A stretch of 64,000 bases of DNA, from positions 25,801 through 89,800 of the forward strand of contig NZ_JXOJ01000002.1 in assembly GCF_001017125.1 (NCBI RefSeq), given 5' to 3'. A model generated the notes under the pieces. It was not told the origin of the DNA. It ran no database searches and saw only the letters and a program-made list of their open reading frames with translations. Below are positions 25,854 through 32,744 of the stretch, piece after piece; position 1 is the first letter of the stretch, and the number at the start of each line of letters is the position of its first letter. A program made the position numbers and the translations under genes. The DNA is from Methanoculleus sediminis. Lineage in GTDB: Archaea; Halobacteriota; Methanomicrobia; Methanomicrobiales; Methanoculleaceae.

Positions 25854-27214
25854 AGTCCTTCCTCGTCGCCGGCGACCGCTCCGGGAGCGGGAAGACGAGC
25901 ATCACTCTCGCACTCTCGGCCCTCCTCTCGGCCGACCGGACAGTCCAGACGTTCAAGGTGGGGATGGACTACATCGATCCCTCCTACCTTGCCGGGGTGA
26001 CCGGGCGGCCCTGCCGGAACCTGGACGGCTACGTGATGAGCCCGGACGAGGTCCGGGCGGTCTTTGCCCACGGCTGCCGGGGGGCGGATGTCGCGGTCGT
26101 CGAGGGGGTGCGGGGGCTCTTTGAGGGCGCGGAGGCGCTCACCGACCTCGGGAGCACGGCCGCGATCGCGAAACAGCTCGACCTCCCCGTGATACTCGTC
26201 ATCAACGCCCGGAGCATCACCCGGAGCGCGGCGGCGATCGTGAAAGGTTTCCAGGCCTTCGACCCGGACGTCGATATCCGGGGGGCCATCCTGAACAACG
26301 TCACCGGGACCCGCCACCGGGAGAAGGCCGTCCGTGCAATCGAGCACTACTGCGGTATCCCGGTCGTGGGGGTCATCCCCCGGACGGAGGAGATGGAACT
26401 TGCGATGCGCCACCTCGGCCTCGTCCCCTACCGGGAAGGGCAGGAGCACGGTGAGTTCCTCACCCGGATCGAGACGGTGAAGCGGATGATCGCCGATCAC
26501 GTCGATGCGGGCGCCCTGCTCTCCCTCGCCCGGGAATCCGAGCCGCCGGCGGTGGAGAGTGGCGTGTACCCGGCCCGCGACCCGGACGTCCGGATCGGCG
26601 TCGCGCTCGACGAGGCGTTCAACTTCTACTACGCGGATCTCTTCGACGTGCTGGCGTCGTGCGGGGCCGAGACGGTTCCGTTCTCCCCGATCCACGATCG
26701 ATTGCCCGAGGCCGACGGCTACGTCCTCGGCGGCGGCTACCCGGAACTCTTCGGCGCGGAACTCGAGGCGAACGCCGCGATGCGGGAGGGTCTCAGGGAG
26801 GTCTCGCGGAACGGCACGCCCATCTACGCGGAGTGCGGTGGGCTCATCTACCTCACCGACCGGATGGTGCTCGCCCCGGGGTTCGCGGGTCCGGGAGAGG
26901 AGACCTACGAACTTGCCGGCGTCTTTTCCGGAGAGACCCGGATGCCGGCCCGCCGGATGCTCGGCTACGTGGTGGGGACGAGCGCCGCGACGAGCCCCGT
27001 GGGCGAGGCGGCGTTCCGCGGCCACGAGTTCCACTACAGCAGTGTCCGCCTCGCGCCGGAGACGCGCTACGCCTACCGGCTGACCCGCGGGAGCGGGATC
27101 CGGGACGGCTGCGACGGTGCGGTCCGGGACCGGACGATCGGGAGCTACACCCACCTCCACCCGGTGGCAAGCAGGGGGATGCTCGCGCACTTCGTGGACT
27201 GCTGCCGGGTCTGA
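25850..27214 (+). CDS. cfbB: Ni-sirohydrochlorin a,c-diamide synthase CfbB
   Basis: A 454-residue CbiA-type amidase. The ATP part starts MKSFLVAGDRSGSGKTSITL and includes KVGMDYIDPSYLAG and VVEGVRGLFEGAEAL. The glutamine amidotransferase part has YAECGGLIYLTD with the catalytic Cys and GSYTHLHPVAS. It amidates Ni-sirohydrochlorin with glutamine. Its ATG overlaps the cfbD stop codon by four bases (ATGA), so translation is coupled. Confidence 0.93.
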   Translation: MKSFLVAGDRSGSGKTSITLALSALLSADRTVQTFKVGMDYIDPSYLAGVTGRPCRNLDGYVMSPDEVRAVFAHGCRGADVAVVEGVRGLFEGAEALTDLGSTAAIAKQLDLPVILVINARSITRSAAAIVKGFQAFDPDVDIRGAILNNVTGTRHREKAVRAIEHYCGIPVVGVIPRTEEMELAMRHLGLVPYREGQEHGEFLTRIETVKRMIADHVDAGALLSLARESEPPAVESGVYPARDPDVRIGVALDEAFNFYYADLFDVLASCGAETVPFSPIHDRLPEADGYVLGGGYPELFGAELEANAAMREGLREVSRNGTPIYAECGGLIYLTDRMVLAPGFAGPGEETYELAGVFSGETRMPARRMLGYVVGTSAATSPVGEAAFRGHEFHYSSVRLAPETRYAYRLTRGSGIRDGCDGAVRDRTIGSYTHLHPVASRGMLAHFVDCCRV

Positions 27215-27480
27215 TGGGCCGCAGGCGATATTTTTTGAGACTTCGCATTCTTCGTGGCTCGCACCTTCGGTGCTCATGCTCGCTTCGCTCGCACAACGCG
27301 TGAGTTTTTCGGTACAGAGGGGCAGTACAGCCTCACGCGAAGAGCGCGAAGCCGCGAAGTGCGACCTCCCCCGCGGGGAGGGAGCATGAGCACCGTCAGG
27401 TGCGAAGGGGAGTTGCTCTACCCATCTACCGATCTTCGCGTCCTTCGCGGCTTCGCGTGAACTAGCGGGTGCGGATAGCG
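27215..27480. repeat. Intergenic block of dispersed repeats arranged as inverted copies
   Basis: The unit TCGCACCTTCGGTGCTCATG then CTC (about 27259-27281) occurs again on the opposite strand at about 27385-27408 (GAGCATGAGCACCGTCAGGT...). Between and after them are CGCGAAGCCGCGAAG and its complement at about 27430-27455. The same units appear at 1-205 and near 61066. No gene is supported between cfbB and the aminotransferase. Confidence 0.65.
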
Positions 27481-27617
27481 ATGCAGTAGTCGCACGCGAA
27501 ATGCAACGTTCCATAGTAACCGAGTTCAAGGGACATCACGCCTCCGGCCATCACGGTCGTCGCCGGACGGTGCACGAAACGCAAAACATACAAGCAAATC
27601 GATACTACACTACCCCC

Positions 27618-28487
27618 ATGATAATTTACCTTGACGGCAGATTCGTCCCGGAGGAGGAGGCAAAGGTCTCGGTCTTCGACCACGGGCTCCTCTACGGCGA
27701 CGGCGTTTTCGAGGGGATACGGGCCTACAACGGCAGGGTCTTCCGTCTCGACGAGCACATCGCACGGCTCTACGACTCGGCGAAGGCGATCGATCTGGCC
27801 GTCCCGATCACGAGGGAGGAGATGGCCGAGGCGATCAAGGAGACGCTCCGGAAGAACAACCTGCGGGACGCCTACATCCGCCCGATCGTGACGAGAGGCA
27901 AGGGCGACCTCGGCCTCGACCCCCGGAAGTGCGCGAAGCCGACCGTCATCGTCATCGCCATCACCTGGGGCGCGATGTACGGCGACCTCTACGAGAAGGG
28001 CCTGCGGGCCGTCTGCGTCTCGGTCCGCCGCACCCCGCCGGAGTCGATGCCGCCGAACGTGAAGAGCCTGAACTACTTGAATAACATCCTCGCGAAGATC
28101 GAGGCGAACTACCGTGGCGTCGACGAGGCGATCTTCTTCGACACCAAGGGCTACATCGCCGAGGGCTCGGGGGACAACATCTTCGTCGTCAAGGACGGCG
28201 CCATCATCACCCCGCCGACCCTGAACAACCTGCGCGGCATCACCCGGGCGGTCGTCCTCGAGATCGCGGAGTCGATGGGCATCACCCTCCTCGAGCGGAA
28301 CCTCGGCTACTTCGACCTCTACACCGCCGACGAGGTCTTCGTCACCGGAACCGCGGCGGAAGTCGGCCCGATCCGCGAGATCGACGGCCGCGTCATCGGG
28401 AACGGCAAGCCCGGCCCCGTCACCCGGCAGCTGATGGCGGCCTTCAAGACCGTCACCCAGAAGGAAGGAAGCCCGATCGACGGGTAA
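27618..28487 (+). CDS. ilvE: Branched-chain amino acid aminotransferase
   Basis: A 289-residue class IV PLP enzyme: [51 protein letters not shown] with the PLP lysine, [13 protein letters not shown] and [13 protein letters not shown]. It catalyses the last step of leucine, isoleucine and valine synthesis, or the reverse. The upstream in-frame sequence is repeat-derived, so the ATG at 27618 is preferred. Located alone after the repeat block. Confidence 0.93.
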   Translation: MIIYLDGRFVPEEEAKVSVFDHGLLYGDGVFEGIRAYNGRVFRLDEHIARLYDSAKAIDLAVPITREEMAEAIKETLRKNNLRDAYIRPIVTRGKGDLGLDPRKCAKPTVIVIAITWGAMYGDLYEKGLRAVCVSVRRTPPESMPPNVKSLNYLNNILAKIEANYRGVDEAIFFDTKGYIAEGSGDNIFVVKDGAIITPPTLNNLRGITRAVVLEIAESMGITLLERNLGYFDLYTADEVFVTGTAAEVGPIREIDGRVIGNGKPGPVTRQLMAAFKTVTQKEGSPIDG

Positions 28488-28584
28488 GGAGAACCGGGTT
28501 GCCGGGCGGGCGGCCTCGATTCCCCCGACATAACTTTTTTATCCGCTCACGCCCAAGTTGTATAGCACTTCGGTGTGTAGATTC

Positions 28585-28657
28585 GCTGCTATAGTGTAGG
28601 GGCCAATCATGTCGGCCTTTCACGCCGACGACTGGGGTTCAAATCCCCATAGCAGCA
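28585..28657 (+). tRNA. tRNA-Glu (anticodon TTC)
   Basis: A 73-base tRNA without CCA. The acceptor stem pairs GCTGCTA (28585-28591) with TAGCAGC (28650-28656), with A as discriminator. The anticodon arm TCGGC-CTTTCAC-GCCGA gives TTC, which reads Glu codons. The T arm has GGGGTTCAAATCCCC. There is no intron. Confidence 0.95.
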
Positions 28658-28921
28658 TACTTGTTTTGACGAGATGATAACTCAAAATCAATGTTTGATA
28701 TCCTCTCAAGTAGCGATGAACCTGGCCAGAACCGCCCCCGCCAGCCGGGCAGCGCTCCCCTCCGTCATGGGTACATTACCCTGTTCTTCCTCTGAGTGTC
28801 CTGTTTCGGATGGCTCTCGTTGCTTCCCGGGGTTTGCATGTCTTTAAAGCATTTCTCCGGGACGTTATCTTCGGTTGCTCTATACCTCTCCCCAAGATTC
28901 CCGGTTCTGCAACACCTCGCG

Positions 28922-29212
28922 ATGTCCGGGGACAGCGAACCGGCTAACCTGATACAATCCGTCTCGATGGAACTGGAACGACTCACCGCTCTCATGGACC
29001 ATGGAATAAAAGACCATCAGGACGTCATGCTTCTTGTCCAGAATGGACTTATGGACTGCATCGCAGGGAGCGCCGGAAACGTGTGCAAGGGACTGATTGC
29101 CGAAAAGGAATACGAATGGGATTTCGAATACTATACACAAATAGATACCACCTTCAAACCGGCGATCAACTTCTGTTATCGGTGTATTGAAAAGCGATGG
29201 GACCTATTATAA
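28922..29212 (+). CDS. Hypothetical 96-residue protein
   Basis: A small protein beginning MSGDSEPANLIQSVSMELER, mainly helical and with four Cys in its C-terminal part (MDCIAGSAGNVCKG and INFCYRCIEKRW). The ATG at 28922 is preferred over a longer frame from 28796 because a CTCTATAC element lies about 43 nt upstream. Its AT content is higher than that of the neighbours, which may mean recent acquisition. I do not recognise a family. Confidence 0.5.
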   Translation: MSGDSEPANLIQSVSMELERLTALMDHGIKDHQDVMLLVQNGLMDCIAGSAGNVCKGLIAEKEYEWDFEYYTQIDTTFKPAINFCYRCIEKRWDLL

Positions 29213-29344
29213 CGAACCCATCAGGGATGATATGAGGGGCGTTGACGAGGCCAAGGCCCGCCGCGTAGCGGGTCTTCAAACCTCCAGTTACCGATGCTAT
29301 CGACTGATGGAACAGGACGGCCCCCCGACCGGAGAAGGCAATCT

Positions 29345-30244
29345 TTAAGCAAAACCCTCCTCTTCCATCAGCCGGGCGGCGTTCCTCAACCCGTACGCGT
29401 CAAGAACCAGAAACGCACCCGCCATGAGCACGATCCCGGCGAGCAGGAAGACGAGGAGATCGACCAGCCCCTCAGGCAGGGTCACGGCGAGAACCCCGAG
29501 AACCAGCGAACTCACGCCCAGCCCGAGCGTGTACCAGAAGCCGTTCGGTAAATTCCCCCGCTCCCGGACCACCCGGAGCAGCGTGACGGCGGCGCTGGAA
29601 AAGAACCAGATCATGAGAACCAGCAGAATGAGGACGAGATACAGTTCCCAGAAGGCAAATAGAACGATCCCTGCAACAGCCACGAGGCTCCCCCGGACGA
29701 CGTCCCTGTCTGCATGCTCCTGCCTCCTCCTCTGCCGGATGCCCTTGGCGATCGTGAGAAGACCGAGAAAAAGGACAAGTGAGGGCAGGATCACGGCAAA
29801 GAAGGATGTAACGTCATAGAACGCCAGGATGAGAAGGACCGTGGCCAGCGCCCACAGGAGCGCTCCAAAGCCCATCCGGAGCCTCCAGCTCGTATACTGG
29901 TCCTCAAGGCGCTGCAGAGGGTCTTTTTGTGTTGCGTCTTTCGCCGTTACGAGGATGGTCTCCATAGTCTCGTAAACCATGAGAACCAGGGGGGCGTCGT
30001 CGATCAGGTGCATGAGAGGGTTCCTCTCCGGATCGTACCGGTCCATGTGAACGCGGTACTCCGAGCCCGTCTCGTGGGCATGGTACTGCCCTCTCCGGTA
30101 ACTTGCAATGGTCCCGGGGCTCGGCACGTTGATGGCCGACCGTTTCCAGGCCGGCTCGAGCGGCTCGGTCACCAGGGCTTTCGGAACGATGACCTGAAAG
30201 ACCCCCTGGTGCAGTGCATCGAGATACGACTCAAGCGTGCCCAA
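29345..30244 (-). CDS. Membrane protein with soluble N-terminus and HdeD/DUF308-like helices
   Basis: A 299-residue protein. Residues 1-130 are soluble and not recognised (FQVIVPKALVTEPLEPAWKR). Residues 135-290 hold about six hydrophobic helices of the DUF308/HdeD pattern (LLWALATVLLILAFYDVTSF; LPEGLVDLLVFLLAGIVLMA). A second DUF308-like gene is at 32017. HdeD proteins are linked to acid or envelope stress in bacteria; the role here is unknown. The upstream promoter has TATATCATT on the minus strand. Confidence 0.65.
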   Translation of the reverse strand: MGTLESYLDALHQGVFQVIVPKALVTEPLEPAWKRSAINVPSPGTIASYRRGQYHAHETGSEYRVHMDRYDPERNPLMHLIDDAPLVLMVYETMETILVTAKDATQKDPLQRLEDQYTSWRLRMGFGALLWALATVLLILAFYDVTSFFAVILPSLVLFLGLLTIAKGIRQRRRQEHADRDVVRGSLVAVAGIVLFAFWELYLVLILLVLMIWFFSSAAVTLLRVVRERGNLPNGFWYTLGLGVSSLVLGVLAVTLPEGLVDLLVFLLAGIVLMAGAFLVLDAYGLRNAARLMEEEGFA

Positions 30245-30341
30245 CCTCTGCCCTCCTCAGTCTCCCTGCAAAACCGACGTCTGCAAATAACCTTATTTCT
30301 GGAGATAATGATATAAAAACAGGGGTGAGCCTTCGAACGCC

Positions 30342-30656
30342 TCAACGGGAGGTCGGTGCCGCCGGAGGAGGGGGAGCCGCCCTCTTCCTGTAATTGAGCT
30401 GCCTCGCCGCCGGTGTCAGGATCTGTTCCGGCGTCATGTACGCGTATCCCTGGATGAGCCGTGCGATGATGCCGGTCCAGCCGATCTGGTGGCTCGCGCC
30501 CAACCCTGCGCCGTCGTCGCTGTGGTCCTCTCTCACCGTTCCCCACTGCCGTTCGCTCAGGTAGGGCCCCCACCGCCGCCAGGGCACGCCCTGCTCATAG
30601 ACCTCCCTGAGCCGCTCTCCTTCCTCCGTCGCGGGGGCAACATCATCAGGTGACAT
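30342..30656 (-). pseudogene. Internally deleted copy of the neighbouring glucosidase (still an open frame)
   Basis: A 104-residue frame. Its first 49 residues match the start of the glucosidase at 32745-35510 (both contain [20 protein letters not shown]). Its last 55 match the glucosidase C-terminus (GASHQ-GWTG and the PEQ-L...YRK end). About 816 residues in between are missing, and the junction is at DDG-AG-GASHQ. A 40-bp stretch is identical in DNA, and a TATA element with TTTTCGA lead-in sits at matching distance in both copies. It is therefore a duplication followed by an in-frame deletion. It could be a relic or a short expressed protein. Confidence 0.75.
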
Positions 30657-30683
30657 GCGGCGGGTAGACGGAAAAGAGGCGGA

Positions 30684-30695
30684 TATACTTTTCGA
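30684..30695 (-). promoter_or_regulatory. TATA element of the deleted glucosidase copy
   Basis: The minus strand reads TCGAAAAGTATA, about 28 nt before the ATG at 30656. The full-length glucosidase has TCGAAAAATATATTA about 25 nt before its ATG, so the promoter was copied too. Confidence 0.6.
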
Positions 30696-30768
30696 CGGGT
30701 CTGCAGGACCGGTCCGGGGCGGGAAGACCCCCTCCCGCCGCCTTCGGAACCTGCGTCATGAGTGCCTG

Positions 30769-31332
30769 TTAATCGTGGGACATCTGGTCGATCGCAGCAG
30801 TAACGGTGAGGACGAGCGCGTCATCGTGGCCCGGCTCAACCTCCACGCCGTAGGTATCCCGGATCCGGAACCACTTCTTTGAGACCTCGGCAACCCGCTC
30901 CCGCCGCCCGGCCTCGATCCGGTACTCGTGGTCGAGGATGTTCCCCTGCACCTCCCAGTCCTCACCTCCGGGGATACTGACCGTCCACCGGTCCCGGAGC
31001 GGCGCGATCAGCGCCTTCTTGATCGTCGCCGCCGTGCCGCCGGCACCCCGCTCGATCTCCATGGTATCTTTGATCCGGAGCATCCGCTCCTGGATCTTGT
31101 AGAGATCCTGCCCCTCCCTGCTCTGGATGATCAGGGTGTTCCTGACGCGGAGCGCTTTTCCATCCACCTTAAACGCCCGCTCTCCCGCCGCGTCCTCAAT
31201 CCAGTAGTCGTCTCCGATAGAGACGAGCTTCTCGCGCATCCTGTAACGGTGTGCGCCGCCGGCCTCTTCGCGCCCTCGCAGGCCGCCTTCCGCTCTCCTT
31301 CGCATCATGGATCTCATCTTCCTTTCTAACAT
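30769..31332 (-). CDS. LURP-one-related (tubby C-terminal-like fold) protein
   Basis: About 187 residues. The LURP-one pattern is clear: YRMREKLVSIGDDYWIEDAA, AFKVDGKALRVRNTLIIQ, YKIQERMLRIKDTMEIERG and the C-terminal FRIRDTYGVEVEPGHDDALV. The fold is like the tubby phospholipid-binding domain. The N-terminal Arg-rich stretch makes the start uncertain (ATG at 31350, 31332 or 31317). A damaged copy of its last 35 residues lies at 41105-41199. Confidence 0.75.
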   Translation of the reverse strand: MLERKMRSMMRRRAEGGLRGREEAGGAHRYRMREKLVSIGDDYWIEDAAGERAFKVDGKALRVRNTLIIQSREGQDLYKIQERMLRIKDTMEIERGAGGTAATIKKALIAPLRDRWTVSIPGGEDWEVQGNILDHEYRIEAGRRERVAEVSKKWFRIRDTYGVEVEPGHDDALVLTVTAAIDQMSHD

Positions 31333-31381
31333 CACCTGTCTTCTCTTCACGTCCCCTGCTGCACCCCGGCTCTCACGGCAC

Positions 31382-31801
31382 TCACTGCCCCGTGCAGTTC
31401 AGGTCTGCGTAAAGGTTCCGCTGTTCGTCCCGGACGGCCTGGATCTGCGGACGGATGGTCTGGATGGCCTCAACGACGGTCAGATCGTCAGGAAGGCTCT
31501 GCACAGCCTGATCGAGGTCTTCATACGCCGCGTTGAGCTCGTCAACCCGGACGTTGGCAAGCTGGCCAGCGGACTCCCTGACACTCTCCATAGCGGACCG
31601 GACCTGGTCCCGCCCATCCCGGATATCTCCAACAGAAGATCTCAGGCTGGTATTCTCCATACTCTCAAGCGCTGCCCCGAGCTCTTCGAGATCCTGGCAG
31701 AGCTGCGCCTCCGCGTCCTCTTCAGACGGCTGGACGCATCCGGCACCGGCACAGGCCAGAACGAGGGCCAGCGCGATGAACAGTACTCCCGGTTTCTTCA
31801 T
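31382..31801 (-). CDS. Lipoprotein with helical domain
   Basis: A 139-residue protein. The signal peptide MKKPGVLFIALALVLACAG ends in a lipobox with Cys at about 23 (GAGCVQ). The rest is almost entirely charged helix with heptad-like spacing (DLEELGAALESMENTS; VRESAGQLANVRVDELN), ending in NCTGQ with a Cys. It should be anchored outside the membrane. A GGGAGATGG ribosome site precedes the chosen ATG. The fold suggests an extracytoplasmic coiled-coil; no function is recognised. Confidence 0.75.
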   Translation of the reverse strand: MKKPGVLFIALALVLACAGAGCVQPSEEDAEAQLCQDLEELGAALESMENTSLRSSVGDIRDGRDQVRSAMESVRESAGQLANVRVDELNAAYEDLDQAVQSLPDDLTVVEAIQTIRPQIQAVRDEQRNLYADLNCTGQ

Positions 31802-32016
31802 ACCCATCTCCCGGGCAGGATGACTGCCCGGGGTCGAATGATAATAGTGGTCATATAAAATTATCCCAATGCGTTGCGACGAACCGGGGGCTGCACAACG
31901 ACGTTCCCGCACGCCCTCAGCCAGGAGAAAACAGCAGCAGGATACGCTCTTTTGCGGGCAAAGGGAGGGGAGGTCGTGCCTGCATACCCGGAGCACTCTC
32001 CGGCCCCTCTCCCCGG

Positions 32017-32568
32017 TCACCCCGGCAGCCGGAACGACACGACGATGGCCGCGATGCCGCCGACGATAGCAAGCCCCGCAAGGAGCAGCACCAGGCCGAC
32101 AGCGGCGACGAGCGGGTTTGCGATCAGGATCAGCCCGAAAATGATGCTCAAGATGCCGAGGATCCCCGTACCCCACCCGGCACCGGAGAAGCCCTGGACC
32201 ATATAAACCGCCCCGATGATCAGCCCCTCCACGCCGATGATGATGGCAAAGACGGTCGGAATAAGAATTGCACTGTAGAGGGGGTAGGCGAGCACGAGGA
32301 CTCCTGCAACGACACCGAGGATCCCGACCAGCAGTTTCCAGCCCCGGCCGGTTCTATCCGTAAAGAGGCTGATCAGCACGACGATACCGTTGAACAACCA
32401 GTATAAGCCGAGGAACGTGACGAGGAGCGTTAGCGTCGGGATGGGATAAATGAAGAAGAGAACGCCAAAGATGACCGCGATAACGCCGAGCAGCAGCACG
32501 AGCCAGCGTGACGGAGCCATAGCAGCGCCGGACTCATAGGTGCCGGCACCGAACTGCGTGTTAACCAT
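32017..32568 (-). CDS. HdeD/DUF308-like integral membrane protein
   Basis: A 183-residue protein with six transmembrane helices in the DUF308 (HdeD) pattern of three repeats: WLVLLLGVIAVIFGVLFFIYP, LLVGILGVVAGVLVLAYP and GILGILSIIFGLILIANPLV. The start MVNTQFGAGTYESG follows a TATATAGG element at about 32599-32607 on the minus strand. It lies next to the glucosidase but is transcribed from its own promoter. Homologues occur widely in stress-linked contexts; no function is established. Confidence 0.85.
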   Translation of the reverse strand: MVNTQFGAGTYESGAAMAPSRWLVLLLGVIAVIFGVLFFIYPIPTLTLLVTFLGLYWLFNGIVVLISLFTDRTGRGWKLLVGILGVVAGVLVLAYPLYSAILIPTVFAIIIGVEGLIIGAVYMVQGFSGAGWGTGILGILSIIFGLILIANPLVAAVGLVLLLAGLAIVGGIAAIVVSFRLPG

Positions 32569-32598
32569 AACAACACCATGCGGAGGGCTCGCTAACAC

Positions 32599-32607
32599 CA
32601 TATATAG
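32599..32607 (-). promoter_or_regulatory. TATA box of the DUF308-like gene
   Basis: CTATATATG on the minus strand, about 35 nt before the ATG at 32568, with an ACC run in front. Typical archaeal core promoter. Confidence 0.6.
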
Positions 32608-32744
32608 GTATCTCCACCATCCCGGAACCCCGGTTTTGCCGGGGGCTGACCGTTGCGAGGGGCAGGTTTTGCAGGAGAAATTTGCATCACAGACCGTGCA
32701 TGCACGGTCTGCGGCACCTCCCGGGCAGGCCGTAACCGTCCTCA

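Noticed and set aside
25466-27529. Long minus-strand frame opposite cfbD/cfbB
   Set aside because: Arg/Pro/Asp-rich shadow of the F430 genes.
29213-29344. CGCCGCGTAGCGGG hairpin near 29257-29272 considered as an RNA gene
   Set aside because: Only a short stem; more likely a terminator or chance GC stem.
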